A program made the position numbers and the translations under genes. Below, piece after piece: positions 43,926 to 55,461 of a stretch of 64,000 nucleotides of DNA. Source of the DNA: Lepiota brunneoincarnata (Eukaryota; Basidiomycota; Agaricomycetes; Agaricales; Agaricaceae). How positions within the stretch are numbered: position 1 is the stretch's first letter; each line of letters begins with the position of its first letter. The stretch spans positions 930,001 through 994,000 of the forward strand of contig JAEBUN010000012.1 of assembly GCA_023014365.1 (NCBI GenBank), written 5' to 3'. The notes below the pieces were generated by a model that worked only from the letters and a program-made list of their open reading frames with translations, had not been told where the DNA came from and did no database searches.

Positions 43926-46900
43926 TGTTGAGTACGTTTGGTAGAGCAAAGTTGCTTCTGGTAGGTTCTGGGTAGTTCCTGGTCATTGCTGTTAAGTTGA
44001 TGTTCTTCTTTATACTCTTCCAAGTATTCATCGGCGTTGTTGCAGAGATCTTCTTTGGATATCCATTGGTTCTCCGTGTGGGAGTATCCTGGCCAATGTA
44101 CGTAGTATCGGAGTTTCCTGCAGTATCGGCAGTGATTGAGAATAGCTTCTATTTCATATTCTTCTTCTTTGTTGATGATGTCTGGTGGTGGTGGTGTCGG
44201 ATGAGGTCCGTATGCTTCTGTTTTGTTGTATGGGGTTAGGAGGTTTCAGTGGAATATTGGGTGTACCTTCCATTTGATCGGAAGCTTTAGTTTGTATGTG
44301 AGTGGTGATAGGACTTCTGAGATAAGGAAGGGTCCTAGTCTTTTTGGGGATATTTTGTTGGAGATAAAGGGGAGTTTGAGGTTCTTGGCTTCTAGCCATA
44401 CTTCCTGACATGTTTCAAGGGGTTTGACCGTTCTTCTGGTTCTTTGTTTCATAATATCGGTGGAGAGTTGATGTGCCATGTGTGCTTCTTTTCTGGCATC
44501 ATTAAGGAGTCTGATGCATTCATCTACTGATGGAAAGTTTGAAGTTTCCATTACTGTGGGTATTGGTGGAGGGTTGTATCCCATGATTAGTTCAAATGGG
44601 GATTTCTGCCTTGAAGCATGTATTTTGGAGTTGTGTGCAAACTCGGCAATAGGGAGGGTTTCTGACCAGTCAGGAGGATTCCTGGTGCAGTATATAGCAA
44701 GATAGGTCTCGATTTCTTGGTTGTATTGTTTGGTGGAACCATCTGTCTGAGGATGGTATGCGGTTGAAAATGCTTGTTGGATGTTTAGACGTTTGGCTAG
44801 TTCTTGGAGGGAGTTGGTGGCAAATCTGGGGTCTCAATCTGATATGATTTTGTCGGGTAATCTGAATCTAGTGAAGACTTTTTCTATTAATAGTCATCCA
44901 ATGTCATTGGCATTTGATCGATCTGAGGTTGGGATGAAAATTACCCCCTTCATAAGGCCATGGTCCACCACAGACAATATCACATTATGGCCAGCGCTAG
45001 GTGGTAGACTGGTGATAAGATCCCATGAGATTTGAGCAAATGGGCGCTTGGAAGATGATGGTGGGATTGGTTGAGTTGGTGCAGTGATCCAGTCTGCATA
45101 TGATTTTGTGTTGTTGACACTCTGGACAGCCTTTGATGTAGTTCTTTATGAACGTTGACATTCCTGGCCAGTATATTCCTTTCTTGGCTAGGCGGTATGT
45201 TTCCTGTTCTCTAGGGTGGCCATGTGTAGGGTGGTCGTGGTATCTTGCAATGATATCGCGTCTAAGTTGGAGGTCTTCTGGAATGATGACATGTTCTTGG
45301 AATGTGAGGAGTGGACCATTCGAGGTTGGGACTGTTCTGAAGTCTTTATCAGCGGCATTAGGGTGGGTTTCCTTTAGGAGTTTGAATGCTTCAGTGGTTC
45401 TAGCATTGTATTTGGGTGATTCCATGATTCTTTCTTGGAGTTTCATATCAATGGTGGCGATAAAGAGATGTTCCAGGAAGTACTGTGATCAGGTTCTGAT
45501 CTTCCATGTTGGTGGTGGTGACGAAGAGGTTGTTTGGAAGCATGGTGACGTCTTTGTTATCATTATCCTCATCAAGGATGTGGTCTGGACATCTTGATAG
45601 AGCATCTGGTGCTGGGATCTTTGATCCTGGGACATGTTCTAGTTTGAAGTTGTAGTTGGTGAGGGTTTGGACCCATCATGCTTGTTGGCAGTTGATTTTC
45701 TGGGGTTTACACCAGTATGTGAGGTTTTGGTGGTCTGTTCTGATGCGGACAGTATGGGGGCTGCCAAGGAGATAGTGGTGCCATTCTTCGAGGGCTTGGA
45801 TGATTGCGAGGAGTTCCCTGTTGTAGATATTGTAATTGCGTTCCGCTGGCCCAAACATCTTTGAATAGAATGATACGGGTTTCTGTATGCCATTGATGTT
45901 GTGTTGGTACAGGACAGCTCCTGATGCGAATTTGGAAGCATCAGCTTCTATTTTGAAGGGTTTTGTGGAGTCGGGCATAAGGAGTACTGGTTCCTTTAAG
46001 AATTCATTCTTGAGTGTTTCAAATGCTTTCTGTTGTTCTTCTTTCCATTCAAATTTATTTGATTTGGATAGAAGTTGGTTAAGGGGTTTGGTGTGGTGGG
46101 AATAACTGCGGATGAACTTCCTGGTAGAAGTTACAGAATCCGATGAATTTCCGAATGTGTTGGACTGTTTTCGGCACTAGCCAGTCTTCTATTCCCTTGA
46201 GTTTTCCAGGATCCATTTTTATCTCATCTGGTATGATGATTATGCCGAGATATTCGAGTCGTTGTTTGTTGAACTTGCATTTCTCCGTTTTGAGGTAGAG
46301 GTCATTTTCCTGCAGGATCTACAGTACTTTTTCCGTAAGTTGGTCAGTTTCTTCCTGGGTTTTACCATAGATTAGGATATCATCCATATAGATGATGATT
46401 TTTCCTTTCTCCATTATCTCAGAGAATAGCATGTCCATCATGTGTTGGAACGTTGTGGGACTGTTGCAAAGTCCGAAAAACATAACGGTTGGTTCGAAAA
46501 GACCCATAGGAGTCTTGAATGCTGCTTTCCATTGGTTGCCATCTTTGATTCTGATGTTATTGTATCCTAGGCGGACATTGAGCTTAATGAAGTACTTAGC
46601 TCCTTTGAGTTTATCCATGATAGATGAAATCATGGGGATTGGGTATGTGTTTTTGATGGTGTGATCGTTTAGATAACAATAGTCTTGGCAGGGTTGGAGG
46701 TCTCCTCCTTTCTTGGCAACAAAGAAGAAGGGTGATGCCATAGGGAATTTTGAGGGGTGGATGTATCCTTTCGGAGGTTTTCGTCTATGAATTCTTTTAG
46801 CACTTTTTCTTTGGCAGGTGCCACTTGATAGGGTTTCATTGATTTTGCTTCGAATGTTGGTTTTAGTTCGATTTCATGATCAAATGTTCTTGATGGTGGG

Positions 46901-47202
46901 AACCTTTTGGAGGCTTTCTTATTGAATATTTTAGCCCATTGGGCGAATCTCTGAGGGATCTCAGGTGGTTCCTTGTTTGATTCCGGTTGTTTTCCTTTCT
47001 GGTTTGCCAATTTTGTCGGATTGTGTTGCTCATTGTGGAGCATTGTGGTGTGAGTCACTTTGGCATTTATTTCTAATGGGGTTAGAAGCATCGGGTTCAT
47101 TTCTCTCTCTAAAGAGAAGGTGTTGAGGTCAATATTTGACAGGTTGACATATTCTTTGGGGTTTTCCTTGGGTTGAGAGGTTTTTCCAGCCATTATATCC
47201 AT
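43917..47202 (-). pseudogene. G1 pol: reverse transcriptase, RNase H, integrase, chromodomain
   Basis: Reverse transcriptase: [20 protein letters not shown] (about 46680-46740) and [11 protein letters not shown] with the catalytic YMDD (about 46385). RNase H: IEADASKFASGAVLYQ (about 45920). Integrase: zinc-binding GHPREQETYRLAKKGIYWPG then CPECQQHK (45090-45230), core, and KVWLEAKNL-type C-terminal domain (QEVWLEAKNL, about 44400). The chromodomain is EYEIEAILNHCRYCRKLRYY ... HWPGYSHTENQW (about 44030-44160). A TGA replaces Trp just before it (44245), another replaces the Arg of the SDRDP motif (44834-44836), and a frameshift occurs near 46740. Confidence 0.85.
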
Positions 47203-47603
47203 GGCGATGGAGTTGAGTTTGACAGGTCATCGTAGGGTTCTGAGGAGTTTGGAAAAGTCCTGATGGTTGATTTGGGGTTTCCAAGAGAATGTCTTGGTTT
47301 TCCAATTGATATCGGGATTGTATTGTTCCAACCAGGGAAATCTGATGATGAGGTCTTTCTCACCAGTGTTTGTGATGTACGCTCCTAGTGTGCAGTCAAT
47401 GTCCTTCTGAGTTTTGGAACGTGCAGGGGCACATTGATCAACAGTGTTCCTTTTTAAAAATCCTGGAATGGATGCATTTCCGGATCCTTGGCTAGTGCGG
47501 AGTGGAGCTCTTGTTGGAGTTCGGGATCGAGGTCATCAACCATTTGGCGCATCTGAGATGCGACTTCTGCAATAGCAAGGGAATACTTGTGTTGCAGTGA
47601 TTG

Positions 47604-49253
47604 TTAGGCGTTCTGGTTCGGAAATCCGGGATGGGTGTTTTGCTGTCCAGGAAAAGGACAATTGGGGTTCCTTGCAGGGCGAGGGGGGTTGGTATGCATT
47701 CCTGGGAAGCATCTAGTTGGCAGTGGTTGTGGGCATTTACTGACCCAATGATCTTTTGCTCTGCATTGGAAGCATTCCTGGTTCTGATATGATTTCATTT
47801 GTTGTCCGGTGACAACGGCATCTAACTCCAATTGTTCTTGAGCAGAGTCTTCTTTGGCATATTCTGGTTGGGGTATTTTGGGGTAAGGATCTTCAAATCC
47901 TTCTTCTACAGTGGCATGGTCTATTTCCATGGCATGTGGGTCTCATGGTGTGAAACATGGAGCATTATTCCTTTGGTAGAATTGTGCATAAGGCATGTTG
48001 TTGTTTGGGTGGCTTGGTCCACAGTTGGGTTGGTATTGGTTCCTCTGGGGGAATGTGTTCCTAGGGGTGCCATAGAGGGCATTGATTCGGTGGAAGTTGT
48101 CATCAAGTTTATTTGCTCGGGTGTACCAAGCGGTGATAGTTGTCGGAGGGTTTTCCGATTTGTCAATCTTCATGGCAATGCAGTGGTCAATTGCCTTGCA
48201 GTATAGATTGATCAGAGTGTGATCTTCATTGAGTCCAGATTGATGGACGAGCTCTTTGAACTGAGAGTTGAATTCAGTCATTGGTTTACCTGCTTGGTGC
48301 AGGGTTTGAAGTCTGGTATGCACGTACACATGTTTGTCTGCAGGAGTGAAGTCAGCTCTGAGTCTGGTGGTGAAGTTGTCCCATGACTCCATGGCTATGG
48401 GTTGTCCTTGTTGGGTTTGGGTGTTTCTCTTGTGGAGGTATTGTCTAGCCCAGGCTCAGGCATCTCCTGATTGCATCGTTGAGAGGACAAACGGGGTTCT
48501 GGCAAGGTTGGTGTTGTAGGTAGTCACGTTAGCAAGTACATGAACTTCACATTGGAAGATCCAATCTTCAAAGAGTCTTCTAGTTCCATCGAAGGCGATG
48601 GGTTTGAGGAGTCCTAAGTCCTTTGGGGTGTGTGTGGCAGCCATTATTTGTAATTGTCTGGGTGGCAGCGGCGGTGGTGGTGATGGAGGTTGTTTTGGTT
48701 GTAAGGGGGGAGCTGGTAGGGCTAAGGGTGTTGTTGGTGCAGGTAGTGCAGGTGGTTGGGGATCAGGATCCGATTGGTTGTTGTCTGTTATATAGACATC
48801 GGAGTCATTGTCTGCTGGGGGAGTTCTTCCTTGATTTACTGCGTACTCATGACATGTGAGTAAGTTTTCTGCTGATTTGGAAAGTTCCCTTGGTTGTTTG
48901 AGGGTGTATTCGAGTTTTTGGAGTTTGTAATCATTTAATGGGTCTACTTTAGCATGGTATTCTTCGGCTTGTTTACATCTTCTTTCTTCTTGTTCGTAAT
49001 GTTCTTTTAATTCTTTTTTGTGTTGTATTCTTTGTTGTTCTGCTAAATCTTCAGCAAAACTTGTTCGAGTACGTGTTGATGTACTTGGAGCGGGTGAATC
49101 GAATGGAGATGGGGGATAGAATGGGGATGGAGTCTGAGTGGGGATAGGGTTTCTTCTGGGATCTGGATTTTGGGTTCCTGATCCTGAGATTCTACTTCTC
49201 AATTTGGGAGGAGGTGATGGAGTTTCTCGGGCTGAGAACTTCTTTGGAGGCAT
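47604..49253 (-). pseudogene. G1 gag
   Basis: Begins MPPKKFSARETPSPPP at 49253. The N-terminal part is Pro-rich with a charged helix (EQQRIQHKKELKEHYEQEER). The middle has the Ty3-type gag core (FEDWIFQCEVHVLANV, WDNFTTRLRADFTPADKHV), followed by the zinc knuckle CFQCRAKDHWVSKCP (about 47750-47795). Stops at 48456 (TGA) and near 47940 divide the frame; otherwise it is collinear. The C-terminus QNTHPGFPNQNA ends at 47604. The protease that should follow is reduced to its last part (IIRFPWLEQYNPDINW, about 47310-47360). Confidence 0.82.
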
Positions 49254-49630
49254 GGTGGCAGTTGTCTAGTGATCAATTATCGCTAGAAGAATGAAAAATT
49301 GGGTTGCAATGATGGATATCCCTGAGTACAGGTTCCATGATCTGACAATGCAGCAGTGACAAGGGCATGTGATACATTTGAGTTCTAGAGTGATGATTTG
49401 ATAGGCAATGAGGGTGGCAGTTGTCATAAAGACAAATATGAGGAGGTAAGCCAGGTCTGCTGGCAGGGATGGGATGGAGGGTAAGAACATAGCAATGGCT
49501 ACAGAGAATGTCACAGTTGGCAACACAGAGTACCTCAATGCATTCAGCACATCAGAAGAGTCAACAGAGTACCTCGACACATTCAGTACATCGGCAGAGC
49601 AGAGGGCGAGCAAGAGGATAAGCAGCAAAG

Positions 49631-49642
49631 TATCTTAGTGTT
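49631..49642 (-). other. G1 primer binding site, complementary to its own LTR
   Basis: Sense AACACTAAGATA lies 1 nt after the 5' LTR. It is perfectly complementary to TATCTTAGTGTT within the LTR (plus-strand 49802-49813), which begins 34 nt after the start of the TATATAAG box (49840-49847), where the transcript is expected to start. Confidence 0.7.
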
Positions 49643-49643
49643 T

Positions 49644-50059
49644 TGTTACCCGGGTTAGGGGTTCACTCTTGAGTAGCACAGGGTTCAACACAGGATGTCT
49701 ATACAGACTTGGTCCTGTCCTACTGAGCGTGACTTGGAGACAACGGAGCACTATAAGTCCAGCCGGTTATGGCAAAGAGGTATAGGAGGCAAGAACTTTA
49801 TAACACTAAGATAAGGATACAAGGGTATGGTACAGTATCCTTATATACTACTATGTGTGGCTGTGCTCCTACTATATATATCTGGACCCAGGTAAGTGAG
49901 TCATGTCCTTATCTATCTAAGTATAGATTGTTCTGATGGTACTTCTGATTGTTTCAGGATGACAGATCTTCTATCTATTTATATACTTTGGATGCTTCTG
50001 ATAAGAGTTCCTTCTGGTGAGGCTTCTGATAAGGGGGTTTAAGGAGACTTCTGATAACA
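49644..50059 (-). repeat. G1 5' LTR
   Basis: 416 bp with termini TGTTACC...TGATAACA. The TATA box (sense TATATAAGG) is at 49840-49847. The outer boundary joins copia-2 reverse-transcriptase sequence at GTATGCTATATC. Confidence 0.88.
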
Positions 50060-51872
50060 GTATGCTATATCTGGTCGCATTCTGAGGGTGGCATACATAA
50101 GCGTGCCAATGGCCTCTTGATAAGGCTTCTGGGCCATGCGAGCGATGTCCAAAGTCGTTTGAGGCAATTGCTTGCTTGTTAGGCAGATGGCAGGATCCAT
50201 GGAGGTGCTAACCTAGTTTCTCATTGTCAAAACCATAACATCTGGGCAAGGCATTGACGTAGGAATGTTGGGATCACATAAGCTTACCCTGTTCCTTATC
50301 CCTCTTCACTTCGATCCCCAAGAGCCAGTGGATCTCTCCCAGATCTGTAATTTTGACAAATTTTCACACTCCATCCTTCACCCAGTCAATCAGCAAAATA
50401 GTAGACGTGACAAGAGTACAGTCATTAACGTGCACCAGGATTATGGTGAGATCTGGCACCATGATCTTGAAGAATACGCTCTGGTCAACCTCACAGTGTG
50501 AAAAGCCCAGGTGATCAACCAAAATCTCGCATAAACATTGGTACCATCATCGGCCGGACTGCTTGAGACCATAGAGGGTCTTCTTGAGGTGGCAAATGCA
50601 ACGTGGGTGGGTGGTGGATGTGAAACTGGGTGGTTGCTGCATGTAGATCATCTCACCAGGGCCTAATTTCCTGTTTAGGTATACACCCTTGATATCGATC
50701 TGATGGATCTTGTAGTTATGAGTGGCGGCAATTGCTAGGACTGTCTGGATAGATGTGAGTCATGCCACAGGCACAAAGGTGTTGAAATAATTGACTCCAG
50801 GGACTTGAGAAAATCCTTGGGCAATGAGACAGGCCTTGTAATGGACAACATTGCCAGCAGCATCCTTTTTAGCTTTGAAAACCCATTTCAAGCCAACAAT
50901 GTTAGCTCCGATTGGTGGATCAATGAGTTCCCATGTTCCGGCATCACCCAACATGGCAAGTTCTTCTTCCATAGCCCTTATCCACAACTCCCAGTCCACT
51001 CATTTCCTTGCCTCCTGCAGGCTCCCAGGTTCCAGGCCCTCTGTTTCCTCAATATCAGCCACCAGGACATGTACATCTGCCCAGTCCAGTTCTTCGGCTA
51101 CGGTGACTGCTTGCCCTTCTAGGATGTCTCTTGCCTTTGTGCTTGGGTTTTGAGCTTGTTGAGGTTGTTGGGGGTGTAGGTTGCCCTCGCTAGGTGCCTC
51201 CTCAGGGCTAGCATCATTTGGAGTGCTGTTTTCAGCAGGATTGACTATAGGCTTGGTGGGATTGACTGGATGCTGGTCTGGTGCATCTGGTGTCTTGTTT
51301 GGGGGGTTTTCTGGGGTGTTGGGGCTGTGTGGGAGGTCGTTTTGAGGCTTTCTTGCAGGTGAATGCTCCCCTTTGAGCCTGGGATGACCTGTATTAATAA
51401 ACCGAAAATTTTGTTCAATTTTTACAGCACCTATATCTGGAAAATAAATGTGGGAGCCATTGCTCTTGGCATCATATCCCACCCATCTCCCCTTCTTCAC
51501 TTGTCCCCACCTGCCTGGTGTACCTATACTTCTTCACCCCACTCACATATCACCCTTAGGTCTGGTTTACAACTGTACAACACCTCGAAAGGTGTTTTGC
51601 CCTCGACTGCTCGAGTGCCTGTCCTATTCATCAGCCAGGCAACATGGGCAACAGCTTCTGCCCACAACAATTTTGGGAGACAGCTAGCATGCAGTAGTGC
51701 ACGTGTACGTTTGACGATTGTACAATTTCAGCATTTGGCAACACCATTGTGTTGGGGCGTATTGTGTACTGTGAGCTTGGTTTCCGTGCCTTGGGATTTC
51801 AAGTAGGACTGAAATTTGGTCACAGTGTACCAAAGTGTCATCCTGCTCGGATTTGGCATTGCCAACCCTGGA
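50060..51872 (-). pseudogene. Copia-2 pol: end of integrase, linker, reverse transcriptase
   Basis: Sense order: an integrase stretch with VHNTPQHNGVA and GKTPFEVLY (about 51760-51580), GRWVGYDAKSNGSHIYFPD (about 51490), a proline-rich linker, then reverse transcriptase WELWIRAMEEELAMLGDAGT and WVFKAKKDAAGNVVHYKACL. Several stops and frameshifts. The gag frame ends abruptly at 51873, so the protease and the first half of integrase are deleted. Confidence 0.82.
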
Positions 51873-52589
51873 TCACTCAGGGCAGCCTCGGTCCCATTCA
51901 TCACTGATCAGTATGATTAGGATTTTGGGCTCAATGGTGTAATGGAGGGAACTGTGAAGTCGGGCAGCAGAGAGCTGGTTGGCAGCATATGTTGATAGCC
52001 AGTGAGGTAGGGATTGGAGTATAGCACTCCTGTAGTCATCGTTGCTAATTGTGACACCCACAGCACCTAATTCGGCCTTTTGAGATTGGATCTCATTCAG
52101 GAACAAATGTACATCACCCTGGTTGGGACATTTCAAGGTCATAAACTTGCGATGGAGCTGTGCTTGCGAGAATGTGCTTTTGTAAGTGTATTCTTGCATT
52201 ATAGCATCCCACATCACTTTGACTGTGTGGTGTCCAGCTGTGACCATTAGTGTGGAGTCTGGGAGGCGTTGGGCAAGCAAGGAGCAAGCAATATTCTCAT
52301 TTCTTTGCCATGCCTCAATTGTCTTGGCAGTGATGACAGGGGCAGTAGGTACTGTGGTAGGGGCAGGTGCTGGTGTAGTAGCAGCCTGGGGAGTAGTGGT
52401 GGAAGGAGTGATAGTTGTTTGAGGGGTTGGGAGTATGGGACATGGTGTGCTGCTGTCAAAATGGCCCCACAGCCCTTTGCCTTGGATCACAGTCCACAAA
52501 TGTAGTGAGAATATTGCCCAGTTTCCTCTGGACACATCCAACTTTGGCACCAACATGGGGAGTACATCATTTACAGTAGACATTGCCAC
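51873..52589 (-). pseudogene. Copia-2 gag, 3'-truncated
   Basis: Opens MAMSTVNDVLPMLVPKLDVS and is homologous to copia-1 Gag (KGLWGHFDSSTPCP, SDEWDRG). It stops being homologous after ISDEWDRG, so the zinc knuckle is lost. Confidence 0.82.
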
Positions 52590-52644
52590 AATATATCTGT
52601 AGGTTTGATTTTCTTAGTAGTGCAGTGGGTCGGGGCCCATAACC

Positions 52645-53034
52645 TGTAGAACAATGTAAGATATATTCAGTCGCAATGTGTGAGCTGACTATTTACCTGT
52701 AGAACAATGTAAGATATACTACAAACGAGTTAGTACAGTAATTAGTAGTATGAATAAAGTACTCACTTCAGTCGCGACATGCAAGCTGAAGTGCAACTAC
52801 ATAATGTTTGCTATTTATAAAATACTACGGTATACATGCTTGTCTGAAGACAATAAGCACAATATCATGTAGACAACAGACAGAGGAAGATGGTAAAGGC
52901 ATAGTAGAAGTGGTACAAATGGTAGAGACCATACAAAAGCAATGGAGCATGGGATATGGGACAAAAGCAGAGGGCATGAAAGGAATGCCAGCAAAATGGA
53001 GATCAGAACTTGGCATGCATTTGCAAGCCCGACA
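52645..53034 (-). repeat. Copia-2 5' LTR with intron-like segment 52719-52766 and spliced second copy 52645-52697
   Basis: In sense the 48-bp segment begins GTGAGTACTT and ends CTCGTTTGTAG, with a perfect TACTAAC branch-site sequence 10 nt before the AG. The second copy, next to the primer binding site, joins CGACTGAA directly to TATATCTTACATTG, that is, it lacks exactly this segment. Confidence 0.9.
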
Positions 53035-53039
53035 TTAGG

Positions 53040-53532
53040 CCCCCTAACTTTTGTGAGTGGACTAAAAGGGTTGAAAGGGGACTGCCAAGCACATGAGACA
53101 TGCTTCTGATTAACACTATATATTATTATGAAGTACAGTACTGAGCTGTGACAAAGGGGAATAAAAGGGGAAGGGACCAGAATGGAGAGGAGAACTGTGG
53201 AGTAAGGGTCTTCCAACGAGAATGAGCCAAAAGTACAAGAGGAACAGATCAAATGTGACAGCAGAAGGGTGTGCAATTTTGCTGATGTGCCAAAGCTCAG
53301 TTCAGGGTTTGAACAGGTTTGAACTTGAACTTTTTTGTACTATGTCATAAAAGTGTTTATATTGGCAATAAACTAATCAAAGTGCCATTTATTGAGCTCC
53401 CATTCCTTTGCTTATGCTCCCCCATATAGAAGTCCAGTTTTGTACCCATCTTTTCCATACACTATATGTATTTGCCCCCTCCAAAAAAAGAAACAAACAT
53501 AGGTACAAATAGCCAAAGAAGGGTAGGAAGGG
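53040..53532. other. Sequence between copia-2 and the third copia-type LTR
   Basis: Contains short GGTTTGAAC-type repeats at 53290-53330, like those at 63060-63120, possibly MITE remnants. No gene seen. Confidence 0.45.
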
Positions 53533-53552
53533 TGAATAAGAGTGATCATTAT
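53533..53552 (-). repeat. Possible outer end of a third copia-type LTR (copia-3), cut by G2
   Basis: The plus-strand sequence TGAATAAGAGTGATCATTAT, joined across G2 to CCTCAGAAACT at 62021, aligns loosely with the start of the inner copy at 62063. Treat as tentative. Confidence 0.35.
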
Positions 53553-54262
53553 TGTTATGATCTGTGCTCCTTCTGTATCTGAGGATAACTGGAGACGGCC
53601 TTCAATCACTCTACAAGGTGTCCAAGATGGTTGGCCTTGCAGAGCTTAGTGGATTGCGCTCAATGAGATAATGAGGGAACATGCCAAGTTAAGGCAGAGA
53701 GGGTTAACAACCACTGTTAACAAGATTAAAGCTTAAGGCTTTAATCTCTACTTGTACAGGCCTTATATACCTATGAGATACTATATACTCATTATAGGTA
53801 GCTGGGCTGTTCTACTTGTCTTCTGCAGTCTTGACCATGATGCGCATCCTAGCTGATGGCATCCTACTGTTATTTATATATTACAATGAGTCAGTGTCCT
53901 CATTCTCCATTCCACTGCTGTGTGATGTTCCATCGCTTTCTTCTGACTCATAATCTCCTTCTCCCGATTCTATCTCCATGGACTCTCTTCCATTCTCGCT
54001 CTCCACTTTCTCAGTGCTTCCATTCATATTGGAGGTTGGATTGGTTGATCCATGGCTATCTTCCTTGTCCTTGGGGTATTCCAGAATATCCTCCAGAGTT
54101 ATCTCCATTCCTGTTTCTCTTGCCAAGTCCTGCATAGCATTGTAATACTCTCCTTCTTCGTCTTCATATTCCTGTGCTCACAACTGGTCTGTGGTCTCCT
54201 GTACCCATCTTATAAAGTCAAATAGTTGCTCTTGTTCTTCTCAGTCCAGACTATTCATAACA
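53553..54262 (-). repeat. G2 3' LTR
   Basis: 710 bp. U3 contains coding sequence in frame with ORF3 (53881-54262); the TATA box (plus-strand CTTATATA near 53762-53769) is downstream of that coding part. Ends at the polypurine tract. Confidence 0.93.
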
Positions 54263-55461
54263 TTATTCCCTTCATAAGGTCTGATGTCCTCATCAGACAT
54301 ATCCTCAGTATAATCCGACAGGTTCTCCTGTGATGTTTGATTTGGCGACAGGGTCCCAGTTGTAGTAGGGGTTGGGTTCTGGAGAGTTGCTTTGATAACT
54401 TGGTGGCCTGGGGATGGCAGGTCTTGGGTGAGGTTGATGATGAGGGGTTCTCTGGAGTGAGTGGTGACAGGTGTGTTGAAGGACTGATTCAGAAAGTTGG
54501 TGGCTTCTACCAGTAGGTGCAGTGGTGGCATTGGTGGCTGGAATGATGACAGGGGCACCTTGAATTTGGGTACAGAGGGGTCTGGCAGAGGTGGGGCGCT
54601 GCTCAGTGTTTGCAATAATGTGTTGAATATTGTTGTTTGTGCTTTCACGTGTGAGGGATTGAGCTCTGCTTGGTATTCCTCATGGGCAGTGATACAAGCC
54701 AGGTACCATACTTGTGGGTTGATGTTGGTAAGGGTTTCTTTTGCAGTGCTTCTTGTAATGGCCGGGGGTAATCTTTCGACAATATCGACATTGGTAGCGT
54801 GGGCATCCTGCCTTGATATGGCTGTATCAATGGCAGCAATTGCAGCAAGTTCTGGTGTTGGATAAGTGATTGGTGGTAGTCCCAGTGGGGGTGTCATTAG
54901 AAGCAGATATAACTTGTATAGCACTTGGTGGTTGGTTATTCATATCCACCATGAGAGGGTTGGAAGGTTGGGTGGTGGTCCCGATAGGTAGGATAGGGCA
55001 GTCCTAACTTCCGCTTCCATTGCTCAGGCTTGGGATCAGACTCTCAAATGGGAGTTTGGTGAGAGCAGTTGATAACATGGCAGAAATGGTAGCGCAGTCC
55101 TGTTCCTCTGTTGTGCTAGAAAGAAGAGTGGTGCATAATTCTTGGAATTCTGTTGTTTGGTTGTAGATGAGGCACTTGTGATACAAAAGAGCAGTAAATG
55201 TCTTCCAGCAGGTGTTGACCAGGGGTACCATTGCTGGACTGCATTTAAGATGGGTTCCAGTAATATGAAAGGGAACTTCATGTAAAAGGATGGATTGTAT
55301 TTTGGGTTGATTGGAGGGAAGGAAGGTATGCCAGATGATATAAGGACTATTGGTCCTGTCTGGTTGGTTGTCAGCGGTATTGGTGGTAGGGCCAGGTTGG
55401 CTATTTCCTGTGATGCAGTTTGCCAGGGATATGATTCTTTCCTGGATGAGAAGGCATCCAT
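53881..55461 (-). pseudogene. G2 ORF3: extra reading frame running into the LTR
   Basis: ATG at 55461 starts MDAFSSRKESYPWQTASQEI and overlaps the last 61 nt of pol in another frame. Reading continues with a frame change near 55230 and another near 54930, then stays in one frame from 54924 through the polypurine tract (54263) into U3 of the LTR, to a TAA at 53881, with TGA codons at 54241 and about 54178. The LTR part encodes DLARETGMEITLEDILEYPK and then a very acidic tail (SEESDGTSHSSGMENEDTDS). The same tail is readable in the 5' LTR and in the LTR at 1-704. The middle is helical and Pro/Thr-rich. No family recognised. The TGA at 54241 is also in the other G2 LTR, so the parent copy already had it. 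Confidence 0.6.

Larger units (their letters stand above)
42421..50059 (-). mobile_element. G1: Ty3-type chromovirus inserted in copia-2
   Basis: LTRs at 42421-42821 (left, 3') and 49644-50059 (right, 5') begin and end TGTTA...TAACA and differ at about 7 positions plus one indel by eye. The left LTR lacks its first 14 bp, and about 30 bp of copia-2 are also missing at that junction, so there is no TSD; a small deletion removed it. Sense order (minus): 5' LTR, self-complementary primer binding site 49631-49642, gag, protease remnant, reverse transcriptase, RNase H, integrase, chromodomain, ORF3, polypurine tract AAATGGGGTAA, 3' LTR. Many in-frame TGA codons. Confidence 0.9.
41462..53034 (-). 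mobile_element. Copia-2: Ty1/copia LTR retrotransposon, split by chromovirus G1
   Basis: Flanked by the 5-bp TSD TTAGG (41457-41461 and 53035-53039). LTRs are 394 bp (41462-41855) and 390 bp (52645-53034) and differ at about 8% by eye, mostly transitions. Without G1 the element is about 3.9 kb. Sense order on the minus strand: 5' LTR, primer binding site GGTTATGGGCCC (52633-52644), gag (51873-52589), a deletion removing the gag end, protease and first part of integrase, integrase C-terminal part (about 51500-51860), linker, reverse transcriptase (50060-51000), [G1], RNase H (41863-42420), 3' LTR. Confidence 0.9.
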
